A stretch of DNA of 64,000 nucleotides from CAWGXG01 sp963826505 (GTDB lineage Bacteria; Chloroflexota; Anaerolineae; Aggregatilineales; Aggregatilineaceae). The position numbers and the translations under genes are program-made. The notes below the pieces were generated by a model, which worked only from the letters and a program-made list of their open reading frames with translations, did not search any database and was not told the DNA's origin. The DNA is taken from contig CAWGXG010000008.1 of assembly GCA_963826505.1 (NCBI GenBank), positions 62,001 to 126,000 of the forward strand, in the 5' to 3' direction. Below are positions 45,812-53,690 of the stretch, piece by piece; within the stretch, counting starts at the first letter, position 1, and each line of letters begins with the position of its first letter.

Positions 45812-47995
45812 ATGAGACGCACCATAACACTGATGATTGTGCTTCTGCTATTGGCGGTCGCTGTTGGTCCGGCGCTGGCCCACGACGCGGCTTCTGCCCC
45901 GGCTGCCTTGCCGTTTTTTTTGGACCAGGGCGTCGTGCTTCGTTCGCACCGGGTCACTGTGACGATTGACAACCAGGTGGCGACAACGCGCGTAGAGCAG
46001 GTGTTTTTCAACGACGGCGGGCGCGCGGCTGAAGGGTCCTACATCTTCCCGCTGCCGGTCGGCGCAGCGGTGTCTAATCTGGTGATGTGGGTCGATGGCC
46101 GTCCGATCGAGGCGAAGATTCTTGATGCCCAGCAAGCGCGCGACATATACGACGAAATCGTGCGCCGCATGCGCGATCCAGCCCTACTGGAATACGTAGG
46201 GGCGGGGGCCGTGCAGGCCAGTGTGTTCCCGATCCAACCCAATTCTGAAGTCAAAATTGAGATCGAATACGGGCAGCTCCTCCCGGTTGAAGATGCGTTG
46301 GTACGCTACGATTACCCGCTGCGCACCGATCACCTGACACGTCGCCCGGTCGAGCGGCTCAGCATCAGCGTCGACGTCGAGTCTAACGATCCGATTGGCA
46401 CCATCTATTCGCCGACGCATTCGATCGCGATCTCGCGCGATGGCGATTTCGCTTTCCGTGCTGGCTACGAGACGAGCTACGTCCATCCAGAAACTGATTT
46501 TAGCCTGTACTACGGGTTGGCGAGCGATGAGATCGCCGTGAATCTGCTTTCATACCGCGAAAGCGCCAATGAAGACGGCTTCTTCACGCTGATGATCACG
46601 CCCCCGGTGCATGTCACCGAAGACCGCGTCATTCCCAAAGACGTGATCATCGTGCTCGACCAGTCAGGATCGATGTACGGCGACAAGTGGGATCAGGCGC
46701 GCTCCGCGGTGGAATACGTGCTCGATCACCTCAACAGCCGCGATCGCTTCAACGTCATCGTGTTCAGTACCGGCTCGCGCATATACGCCAACGATCTCCA
46801 ACCGGTATCAGAAGCGCGCGATGCCGAACGCTGGGTCAACGGACTGGAAGCGGTCGGCGGCACGGACATCAATGGGGCGCTGAGCGAAGCCATGCAAATG
46901 ACCGATCGCGAGCGATCCACTGTCGTGTTGTTCCTCACTGATGGACTGGCGACCGAGGGCGAAACCGAAACGTCCAGGATTCTCGACAACGTGCAGGCGC
47001 TGGCCCCGTCCAACGTGCGGATGTTCACCTTTGGCGTTGGCGACGATGTCGATACGGTCCTGCTCGACCAGCTTTACCAGATGTTTCGCGGCGCGGGGAC
47101 GTATGTCCGGACGGGCGAACGCATCGACGACGAGGTGAGCAGCCTGTACAACAAGATCAGCGCGCCTGTGTTGACCAATCTTGTACTCGATTTTGGTGAT
47201 GTGCGCGCCGACGATCTGTACCCTGCTGCGCCGCTGCCCGATCTGTTCGTGGGCACCCAGTTGATCATCACCGGACGCTATCGCGACGGCGGCCCGACCA
47301 CAATTCGCCTGAGCGGAGAGTTGGACGGCCAGCGCAAAGTGTACACGTACGATGTGAATTTCCGTGACCGGGCAGGCGGTGAAGTGTTCATCCCGCGGCT
47401 GTGGGCCACGCGCAAAATCGGCGCGCTGCTGAATACGATTCGTTTGAATGGCGAGAATCCCGAACTGGTGGACAGCATTGTCCGGCTGAGCATTCGCTAT
47501 GGGATCATCACTCCTTATACATCCTTCCTGATCACCGAAGATGACATCTTCTCGCAGAGCGGGCGCGAAGAAGCGCAAACTGCGTTCCAGGCAGAGTCCG
47601 GGCAGACCTTCGGTCAAGTGTCAGGAGCCAATGCTGTGGATGCTTCTGAGGCGGCGGCCGGTCTGGCCGACGCGCAAGCCCCTATGGCAGCCCCGACACA
47701 AACCTTCCGCGACAAAGACGCCAATGGGATGCCAGTGGGTTCGGCGGGCGAAGGTGGCGCAGCCAGCCAGCAGGCGGTGCGTTACGCGGCGGACCGGACC
47801 TTCGTCTGGCGCGACAACGCGTGGATCGACACGCTGTACGACGCCGACCAGATGACTCCGACCCAGGTTATATTTCTGAGCGATGCCTACTTCGACCTGT
47901 TGAGTCTCGATCCGGCGGTGGGCGAATTCCTGGCCCTCGGTGATCATGTCCTGTTCGTGTGGGATGGCACTGCCTACGAGGTTGTGCCGGAGTAG
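45812..47995 (+). CDS. VIT and von Willebrand A domain surface protein
   Basis: 727 residues. A signal peptide (TLMIVLLLLAVAVGPALAHD) is followed by a VIT domain, and a VWA domain with an intact MIDAS motif DQSGSMYG (Asp283). The ATG at 45812 is chosen over 45809 for spacing to GGAGG. LSEAMQMTDRERSTVVLFLTDG is the VWA core. The C-terminal 200 residues are proline-poor with Ala/Gln-rich stretches. The layout is like the heavy chain of inter-alpha-trypsin inhibitors. No LPXTG signal. Probably secreted or wall-bound and Mg/Ca-binding. Confidence 0.85.
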   Translation: MRRTITLMIVLLLLAVAVGPALAHDAASAPAALPFFLDQGVVLRSHRVTVTIDNQVATTRVEQVFFNDGGRAAEGSYIFPLPVGAAVSNLVMWVDGRPIEAKILDAQQARDIYDEIVRRMRDPALLEYVGAGAVQASVFPIQPNSEVKIEIEYGQLLPVEDALVRYDYPLRTDHLTRRPVERLSISVDVESNDPIGTIYSPTHSIAISRDGDFAFRAGYETSYVHPETDFSLYYGLASDEIAVNLLSYRESANEDGFFTLMITPPVHVTEDRVIPKDVIIVLDQSGSMYGDKWDQARSAVEYVLDHLNSRDRFNVIVFSTGSRIYANDLQPVSEARDAERWVNGLEAVGGTDINGALSEAMQMTDRERSTVVLFLTDGLATEGETETSRILDNVQALAPSNVRMFTFGVGDDVDTVLLDQLYQMFRGAGTYVRTGERIDDEVSSLYNKISAPVLTNLVLDFGDVRADDLYPAAPLPDLFVGTQLIITGRYRDGGPTTIRLSGELDGQRKVYTYDVNFRDRAGGEVFIPRLWATRKIGALLNTIRLNGENPELVDSIVRLSIRYGIITPYTSFLITEDDIFSQSGREEAQTAFQAESGQTFGQVSGANAVDASEAAAGLADAQAPMAAPTQTFRDKDANGMPVGSAGEGGAASQQAVRYAADRTFVWRDNAWIDTLYDADQMTPTQVIFLSDAYFDLLSLDPAVGEFLALGDHVLFVWDGTAYEVVPE

Positions 47996-48088
47996 GGGCA
48001 TAGGCGTTCTCCTGACAAACTCAGACAGTTTCTGACAATTGCAGCGGCGATTGACGCGAGTCACCGCCGCTGTTGGTGTGTGTTGCGC

Positions 48089-48117
48089 TTGTAACCCGCT
48101 ACGGGCCGGGCTACAAT
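48089..48117 (+). promoter_or_regulatory. Promoter of the lipoprotein gene
   Basis: TTGTAA (48089-48094), 17-base spacer, TACAAT (48112-48117). A ribosome-binding site AAAGGAG follows near 48146. Confidence 0.65.
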
Positions 48118-48157
48118 TCTGAACGAGCGGGTCTGTATGCGGTCAAAGGAGACCACT

Positions 48158-48973
48158 ATGCGACGCCTCCTGTTGATCAGTATTATTATGCTGCTGATAG
48201 CTAATGTTTTGACGGCGTGCGGCGGAGATGAACCCAAAAGTGACAGTCAGGGGGATTCTCAGTTAGGGTTGATTGACTGGAGTCGCGACCCTGAAACGAT
48301 CATCGTGCGTCTGGATGCCCAGAGTACTCTCGATGACGCTGCGGCCACGTTGAACAATATTCCGCCGTGTACGTTGTGGGGGGATGGGCGTGTGGTGTGG
48401 GCTTCCACCGATGACTATGGCTCCGAGCAGATTCTCGAAGCGCGCCTGGATGATGTGACGATACGGTCGTTTTTGGAGGATATCATCAGCCGGGGATTCT
48501 ATTCGTGGCAGGATGAGCTGCTCCCAATGAGCTCCAGCAATCCGGTGACTCAAAGTATCACGGTGTTTTTGTACGACGAGGTACGGACGGTGCGCCGCTA
48601 CAGCACGTGGCCTGAAAACAGTTATACGAACATCATGAACGAGTGTAGCCATCTTTCCGGGACGCCCGTGCTCGTGCTGCCCCAGGCGGGCTGGGTAAGC
48701 GCTTATGCGATTGAGCGGGATGATTCCGCACCAAGCTGGCTATGGCCACTCAACGCGCCGTTTGCGCTCCATGATCTGGCGGCGAACGGCGAAGCGCGTT
48801 GGCTCGAAGGTCCTCTGGCCTCTGAGATCTGGCTGAACGTGCGCGAACGCAGCGGCGAAACCCAGGTCGTCGAGCGCGATAACAGCGCTTATCGCGTGGC
48901 GATCGTGGTGCCTGGCTATTCGCGAGATACCGTCGCGCCGCCACCGGATGCGACGGCAGGCAGTGGATCGTGA
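48158..48973 (+). CDS. Predicted lipoprotein of unknown function
   Basis: 271 residues from the ATG at 48158 with AAAGGAG seven bases upstream. The signal peptide ends in LTACGG, a clear lipobox with Cys as lipidation site near residue 20. The mature protein contains PPCTLWGDGRVVWASTDDYG and a second half with VLVLPQAGWVSAYAIERDD, followed by a Pro/Ala tail. No family is recognised. It is a single-gene unit with its own promoter and terminator. Confidence 0.75.
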   Translation: MRRLLLISIIMLLIANVLTACGGDEPKSDSQGDSQLGLIDWSRDPETIIVRLDAQSTLDDAAATLNNIPPCTLWGDGRVVWASTDDYGSEQILEARLDDVTIRSFLEDIISRGFYSWQDELLPMSSSNPVTQSITVFLYDEVRTVRRYSTWPENSYTNIMNECSHLSGTPVLVLPQAGWVSAYAIERDDSAPSWLWPLNAPFALHDLAANGEARWLEGPLASEIWLNVRERSGETQVVERDNSAYRVAIVVPGYSRDTVAPPPDATAGSGS

Positions 48974-48983
48974 TGCCCTTCAG

Positions 48984-49012
48984 GAGAGCGCCAAAACAGG
49001 CGCTCTCGTTTT
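48984..49012 (+). terminator. Terminator of the lipoprotein gene
   Basis: Perfect nine-bp stem (48984-48992 with 48999-49007), AAAACA loop, then GTTTT. Confidence 0.85.
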
Positions 49013-49054
49013 CTGCGGCGGGCGGTGGACACGCTTGGAGTCCTGGTGAGGCTA

Positions 49055-49083
49055 TTGTGAGCGACCCTGCTCATGGCTACAAT
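49055..49083 (+). promoter_or_regulatory. Promoter of the proline dehydrogenase gene
   Basis: TTGTGA (49055-49060), 17 bases, TACAAT (49078-49083). It closely resembles the preceding promoter, both with GGCTACAAT. Confidence 0.65.
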
Positions 49084-49134
49084 AGAGCGCGTTGCGGTCG
49101 TTAGCGAGTATCAATCACACAGAAGGACTCAAGA

Positions 49135-50061
49135 ATGTTTCGCTCGCTTTTTCTTCAATTGTCGCAGGCCAGATGGGCCAAAGATGTGATCATGCGGATT
49201 GGTCCGGCCCGGCGCAGCGCGCTGCGTTTCGTGGCGGGTGATTCCCTCTCCGATGCCATCGACGTCACCCGCCGCCTTACGGATCAGGGGTTTGAAGTGA
49301 CGCTCGATCACCTGGGCGAAAGCGTCACGGATGAGGCCGGAGCGCTCAATGCAACTCAAGCCTATTTAGAGTTATTGGATACCATCGCTGAGAGTGGGGT
49401 GCGGGCCACGGCGTCGCTCAAGCTCACCCAGCTTGGCCTGGATATTCGCGAAGACTTGTGTATCGCCAATCTGCGGCGCATTCTGGAGCGAGCCAACGCT
49501 GCTGGCAACCATATCACGATTGATATGGAAAGCTCCGACTACACCGACGCCACCCTGCACGTTTACCGGTTGCTGCATCAGGACTTTGACAACGTCGGCA
49601 CGGTGATTCAAGCCTACCTGTACCGCAGCGAAGCGGATATGCAAACTTTGGCGGCTGAGGGCGCGTTCGTACGCCTATGCAAGGGGGCCTACAAGGAACC
49701 GCCCGATCGCGCTTTTCCCGACAAGGCCGATGTCGACGCCAATTACGTTCATCTGACACAGATTTTTCTGGCACCCGATGCGCGTCAGGCCGGGGCCTAT
49801 CTTGGCATCGCCACGCACGACGAGAATATGATCGCGGCGGCGAAAGACTACATTCGCTCGCACGACGTGCCCTACGATGCCTTTGAGTTCCAGATGTTGT
49901 ACGGCATTCGCTCGCGTTTGCAGGAGCAACTGCGCGACGATGGTTTCAAGGTGCGTGTGTATGTCGGCTATGGGACAGAGTGGTATCCGTTTTTCATGCG
50001 GCGGTTGGCTGAGCGCCCCGCTAACGTGTGGTTCATCCTGAGTAATTTCTTCCGCCGGTAA
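49135..50061 (+). CDS. Proline dehydrogenase
   Basis: FAD enzyme of the PutA/PRODH TIM-barrel type that oxidises proline to pyrroline-5-carboxylate. 308 residues from the ATG at 49135. VTLDHLGESVTD, TIDMESSDYTD, VIQAYLYRSEADM and FVRLCKGAYKEP are typical barrel strands of the family, and FQMLYGIRSRLQEQL with the Arg pair matches the substrate carboxylate site. VGYGTEWYPFFMRRLAERPANV closes the protein. The pyrroline-5-carboxylate dehydrogenase partner is not in the window. It precedes rfbC. Confidence 0.92.
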   Translation: MFRSLFLQLSQARWAKDVIMRIGPARRSALRFVAGDSLSDAIDVTRRLTDQGFEVTLDHLGESVTDEAGALNATQAYLELLDTIAESGVRATASLKLTQLGLDIREDLCIANLRRILERANAAGNHITIDMESSDYTDATLHVYRLLHQDFDNVGTVIQAYLYRSEADMQTLAAEGAFVRLCKGAYKEPPDRAFPDKADVDANYVHLTQIFLAPDARQAGAYLGIATHDENMIAAAKDYIRSHDVPYDAFEFQMLYGIRSRLQEQLRDDGFKVRVYVGYGTEWYPFFMRRLAERPANVWFILSNFFRR

Positions 50062-50096
50062 ACCCGCCGCGCGGCGTTCGAGGAAGGGCTAAACTC

Positions 50097-50669
50097 GTGC
50101 CATTTGAGATAGAGAGTGTTCACCTGGGTGAGATTAAGGTGATTGTTCCCAAGGTGTTTGACGATCACCGGGGATTCTTTATGGAATCCTACCGCAAAGA
50201 CCAGTTTACGGCGTTGGGCATCCCGTATGAGTTTTTGCAGGACAATCACTCGCGGTCGGTCAAAGGCGTGATTCGCGGACTGCATTACCAGTGGGATGCG
50301 CCGATGGCCAAGCTGATGCGCGTGACGATAGGGCGTGTGTTTCTGGTGGCGGTAGACATCCGGCGGGGATCGCCCACGTTGGGCCAGTGGTTCGGATTGG
50401 ATGTCTCCGCCGAAAACAGGCGTCAGATGTGGGCACCCCCTGGTTTTGCGCGGGGATTTTGCGTACTTTCGGACGTGGCCGAGCTGCAATATAAATGTAC
50501 GGCGATCTATAATCCTGCCACCGAGGGCGGCATCCGCTGGAATGACGCGGAGATCGGCATTGATTGGCCGACCGACCAGCCCATCTTGTCGGACAGGGAT
50601 CGGCAGACACCCCTGCTAGCCGAATGGCTGGCGACCCCGGCCGCCGATGCGCTCGCTTATCAGCCGTGA
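50097..50669 (+). CDS. rfbC: dTDP-4-dehydrorhamnose 3,5-epimerase-like protein
   Basis: 190 residues from a GTG at 50097 with GGAAGG upstream. RmlC cupin fold: VIRGLHYQWDAPMAKL with the active-site His, VFLVAVDIRRGSPTLGQW, MWAPPGFARGFCVLSD and YKCTAIYNPATEGGIRWND with the catalytic Tyr/Asp pair region. It acts in dTDP-rhamnose synthesis for surface polysaccharide. The other rfb genes are absent from the window. The next gene's start lies ten bases after its stop. Confidence 0.85.
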   Translation: MPFEIESVHLGEIKVIVPKVFDDHRGFFMESYRKDQFTALGIPYEFLQDNHSRSVKGVIRGLHYQWDAPMAKLMRVTIGRVFLVAVDIRRGSPTLGQWFGLDVSAENRRQMWAPPGFARGFCVLSDVAELQYKCTAIYNPATEGGIRWNDAEIGIDWPTDQPILSDRDRQTPLLAEWLATPAADALAYQP

Positions 50670-50679
50670 TGGAGACGCC

Positions 50680-51801
50680 ATGACGATACACGGACGCGCT
50701 ACGCCTGACGCCACAGCGACTTACGCCGATCAGTGGCACGACCGGGCGGCCCCTGGGCATTTCCGAACTACGCTCGACGGGCTGACCCTCTCATCGATTG
50801 GCCTGGGGACGTATATCGGCACGCCAGATGACTCAACTGATGCTGCGTTTGAAGCCGCCGTGGCGCAGGCACTTGAGCAGGGCTGCAACCATATCGACAC
50901 GGCCATCAATTACCGTCACCAGCGCAGTGAACGCGCTGTGGGTCGTGCGCTCGCGGCAGCGGTCAGGGATGGCACCGTCACGCGTCAAAATGTCGTTGTG
51001 GCGACCAAAGGCGGGTTTGTCCCGTTTGATGGGGAGGCTCCGTCCGATCCGCGCCGGGTGATCTACGAGCAGTATATCGAGTCCGGGATCGCCCATCCGA
51101 ACGATTTTGCGGCAGAATACCGGCACTGCTTTGCGCCGGATTTTCTGGATACGATGATCGAGCGCAGCCGCCAGAATCTCGGTGTGGACACCATCGATAT
51201 CTATTACCTGCACAACCCCGAAACGCAGCGCATTCCTAACACGCGCGAAACCTTTCGCAACCGCATGATCGACGCGTTCGAAACGCTGGAAGACGCCGTC
51301 AGTCGTGGGCACATCGGCGCGTACGGGGTGGCGACCTGGACGGCATTTCGCTCTCCACCGGACGCTCCGGACTTCATTTCGCTGACAGAATTGGTTGGGT
51401 TAGCATTTCAGGTGGCAGGGGAGGGGAATCATTTCCGCTTTGTGCAGATGCCCTACAATCTGGTGATGACCGAGGCCTTCGCGCTAGCCAATCAGCAGGT
51501 CGGAGAGCTGTTCTACAGCCCTATTGAAGCGGCGGTCGAGCTGGGACTTACGGTCGTGACCAGTGCCGCGCTCAAACAAGGACTGCTGGCCAGCCCGTTT
51601 ATGGCCGATCTCGCGCCCTATTTCCCCGAACAAACCACGCACGCCCAACGGGCGCTCCAGTTTGCGCGGTCTACACCGGGTGTGCTCAGCGCGTTAGTGG
51701 GGATGTGCCAGCCCGCGCATCTCGCCGAGAATCTGGCGTTGGTGGGCCAGCCGCTGACTGATCCGGACGTGATCTGGCGCTTGTTTGGCGGTGCGCAGTA
51801 G
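50680..51801 (+). CDS. Aldo/keto reductase
   Basis: 373 residues from the ATG at 50680 with GGAG upstream. The TIM-barrel pattern is clear: LSSIGLGTYIG, HIDTAINYRHQRSERAVGRAL (Asp and Tyr of the catalytic tetrad), VVVATKGG (Lys) and DIYYLHNPE (His). Longer than the usual 320-residue form because of an insertion near residues 100-130. Probably NADP-linked; the substrate is unknown. Possibly transcribed with rfbC. Confidence 0.88.
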   Translation: MTIHGRATPDATATYADQWHDRAAPGHFRTTLDGLTLSSIGLGTYIGTPDDSTDAAFEAAVAQALEQGCNHIDTAINYRHQRSERAVGRALAAAVRDGTVTRQNVVVATKGGFVPFDGEAPSDPRRVIYEQYIESGIAHPNDFAAEYRHCFAPDFLDTMIERSRQNLGVDTIDIYYLHNPETQRIPNTRETFRNRMIDAFETLEDAVSRGHIGAYGVATWTAFRSPPDAPDFISLTELVGLAFQVAGEGNHFRFVQMPYNLVMTEAFALANQQVGELFYSPIEAAVELGLTVVTSAALKQGLLASPFMADLAPYFPEQTTHAQRALQFARSTPGVLSALVGMCQPAHLAENLALVGQPLTDPDVIWRLFGGAQ

Positions 51802-51808
51802 AAAAACA

Positions 51809-51835
51809 CACGGGGGCATGCATCACGCCCCCGTG
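51809..51835. terminator. Bidirectional terminator between convergent genes
   Basis: Nine-bp GC stem (51809-51817 with 51827-51835). On the minus strand a TGTTTTTC run follows, so it best serves the dihydroorotate dehydrogenase-like gene. Confidence 0.75.
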
Positions 51836-51867
51836 CCTGTGTTATTCGCTGAATATAGTTGGTGCGT

Positions 51868-52857
51868 TTACTGCTGCGCCATGAGCAGTTTCATGTACTG
51901 GGCGCGCTCGAAGCCAAATGCATCGTCCACGTTTTGCTGGCTCATCTTGCCCCGGAAGTCGTCTAACTTGTCATATTCTTTTTCTTCCATCCAGCCTTGA
52001 AGATCCATCAGCATGGTGGAAATGTAGGGCAAGCCGTTCACAAACAGCGCGGAGGCCACCTGTACCGCTGATGCACCCGCCAGCAGCGCTTTCGCGACGT
52101 CGCGCCCGCTGTGGACGCCCGTGTTCAGCGCGAGGTCCAGGCCCGTCCGCCCGTAGAGCAGCGCGACCCAACGCAGCGGTACTTTCATCTCTTGCGGCGT
52201 GCTGTACACCATTTCGCTTGAGAGTTTCTCGGTGTCGACGTCGATATCAGGTTGCAGGAAGCGGTTGAACATCACGACCGCTTTCGCGCCGCGCTTCTCC
52301 AGCTCGCGCACGACGTAGGGTGTGGAAGTGTAATAGGGGCTGAGCTTGACCGCTACAGGAATCTTGACTTCCTGGGTCACGCTGGCGACGATGTCAAACA
52401 GCGCCTTTTCGAGGTCGCTGCCCGACACGTCAGGATCGGTCGCCACGACATAGTAGTTGATTTCCAACCCGGCGACGCCCACTTCTTCAAGCTGTTTGGC
52501 ATAGCTGGTCCAGGCCCCGGGCGATACGGCATTGAGGCTGGCAAAGATCGGCATGCTGACGGAGCGGCGCGCCTTTTCGACCCACATGAGGTGCTCGCGC
52601 GGCCCACCGGATTCCACAGGAGGATAAAAGGGCGATTGCACCTCTGGTGAGATGTAAGCAGCCCGTTCCATGAAATCCATCATCGTCATTTCGTCATGCT
52701 GGATTTGCTCTTCAAACAGGGAACGGATCACAAGCCCACCCGCGCCCACTTCTTCAGCCTTCTTGACCTTGTCGACGTAGTTCGAGATCGAGCTGGCTGC
52801 TACGATTAACGGATTTTTCAGGGTGATGCCCATGTAGGACGTTGAGAGGTCGGCCAT
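51868..52857 (-). CDS. Dihydroorotate dehydrogenase-like flavoprotein
   Basis: 329 residues. N-terminus STSYMGITLKNPLIVAASSIS and a TIM-barrel flavin enzyme pattern (FASLNAVSPGAWTSYAKQLEE, LEINYYVV, PVAVKLSPYYTS, ALNTGVHSGRDVAKALLAGA, AVQVASALFVNG). It groups with the DHODH-like proteins also called PreA-like, not with the pyrimidine pathway enzyme, in which the catalytic base lies in a different loop. The physiological substrate is unknown. Single gene on its strand. Confidence 0.8.
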   Translation of the reverse strand: MADLSTSYMGITLKNPLIVAASSISNYVDKVKKAEEVGAGGLVIRSLFEEQIQHDEMTMMDFMERAAYISPEVQSPFYPPVESGGPREHLMWVEKARRSVSMPIFASLNAVSPGAWTSYAKQLEEVGVAGLEINYYVVATDPDVSGSDLEKALFDIVASVTQEVKIPVAVKLSPYYTSTPYVVRELEKRGAKAVVMFNRFLQPDIDVDTEKLSSEMVYSTPQEMKVPLRWVALLYGRTGLDLALNTGVHSGRDVAKALLAGASAVQVASALFVNGLPYISTMLMDLQGWMEEKEYDKLDDFRGKMSQQNVDDAFGFERAQYMKLLMAQQ

Positions 52858-53035
52858 TTTAGCTCCTTAAACATCATCACTGTTTACACCAACACACTAT
52901 AGCGCGATCCCCGGCCCTGTATCAGTGACAAATACTAGACCGTCAATGTGACTATAGGCATAACTCGTTCCACAGGTTGGCTTCCGTCCCTTATTGTAAC
53001 CGCAGCGCGTCCAGACCGAAAACGTGAAAAACCTC

Positions 53036-53064
53036 TTGACACTGTCCCAAGAAGGAGCTATATT
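53036..53064 (+). promoter_or_regulatory. Promoter of the copper operon
   Basis: Consensus -35 TTGACA (53036-53041), 17 bases, -10 TATATT (53059-53064). One of the strongest promoters in the window. Confidence 0.85.
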
Positions 53065-53076
53065 TGTGGCAATAGA

Positions 53077-53098
53077 CCCCACCCCCTATGGGGGGGGT
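53077..53098 (+). promoter_or_regulatory. Candidate CsoR operator
   Basis: C4-A-C5-TAT-G8-T, a near-perfect palindrome of C and G runs. CsoR operators have this kind of C-run/G-run symmetry. It sits just after the expected transcription start and 20 bases before csoR. Confidence 0.65.
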
Positions 53099-53117
53099 AG
53101 TAATGCGGAGAGTTCTC

Positions 53118-53396
53118 ATGGATGACAAAGCACGCCTGGAAGCGATTCATCGTCTGAAAAGCGTAGGTGGCCACGTCAACGGTGTCGTGAAGATGCTGGA
53201 AGACGATCGCTATTGCATCGACGTGATCAAACAAATTCAGGCGGTGCAGACCGCCCTGGCGCGTGTCAGTGAGACGATCCTGGATGCGCATCTGCGGACG
53301 TGCGTCACGACCGCCATTCAAGGCGATGACGTGGGCGACCGCGAGCGCGTTCTGAGTGAAGTCATGGAAGTGTATCATTACGTCAACAAACCCTGA
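53118..53396 (+). CDS. csoR: Copper-sensing repressor CsoR
   Basis: 92 residues from the ATG at 53118 with GGAGA upstream; earlier in-frame ATGs at 53088 and 53103 lie in or next to the operator. The all-helical DUF156 fold has the copper-binding Cys33-His58-Cys62 triad (YCIDVIKQ and AHLRTCVTTA), the set typical of CsoR rather than of FrmR or RcnR. Binding of Cu(I) releases it from DNA. It is the first gene of the csoR-copZ-copA set. Confidence 0.9.
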   Translation: MDDKARLEAIHRLKSVGGHVNGVVKMLEDDRYCIDVIKQIQAVQTALARVSETILDAHLRTCVTTAIQGDDVGDRERVLSEVMEVYHYVNKP

Positions 53397-53440
53397 TTGG
53401 CAGCTTTTTCGAGAGGCTCTAGTTCAACGAGGAGTTCACA

Positions 53441-53653
53441 ATGCAGACCAAGACCTTCGAAGTTCCAAATATCTCCTGCAAGCACTGCGTCATGACCATC
53501 AAGAACGAGGTTGGCGAGCTGGCAGGCGTACAGCAAGTCGAAGCCGACAAAGATACGCGCCAGGTGACGATCGAATGGGATAGCCCTGCGTCCTGGGAAC
53601 AGATCAAAGCCCTGCTTGTCGAGATTAACTACGCGCCCGCCGAGGGGAATTAA
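53441..53653 (+). CDS. copZ: Copper chaperone (HMA domain)
   Basis: 70 residues, one heavy-metal-associated domain with metal motif NISCKHC (Cys13, Cys16) and the ferredoxin-like fold core (VQQVEADKDTRQVTIEW). It would carry Cu(I) to CopA or CsoR. It lies 44 bases after csoR and 37 bases before copA. Confidence 0.9.
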   Translation: MQTKTFEVPNISCKHCVMTIKNEVGELAGVQQVEADKDTRQVTIEWDSPASWEQIKALLVEINYAPAEGN

Positions 53654-53690
53654 CCCCTCACAGACTGCGAAACGAGTACCTCAACGGCCC

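Noticed and set aside
46808..47617. 269-codon minus-strand frame inside the VWA gene
   Set aside because: Antisense shadow without start signals.
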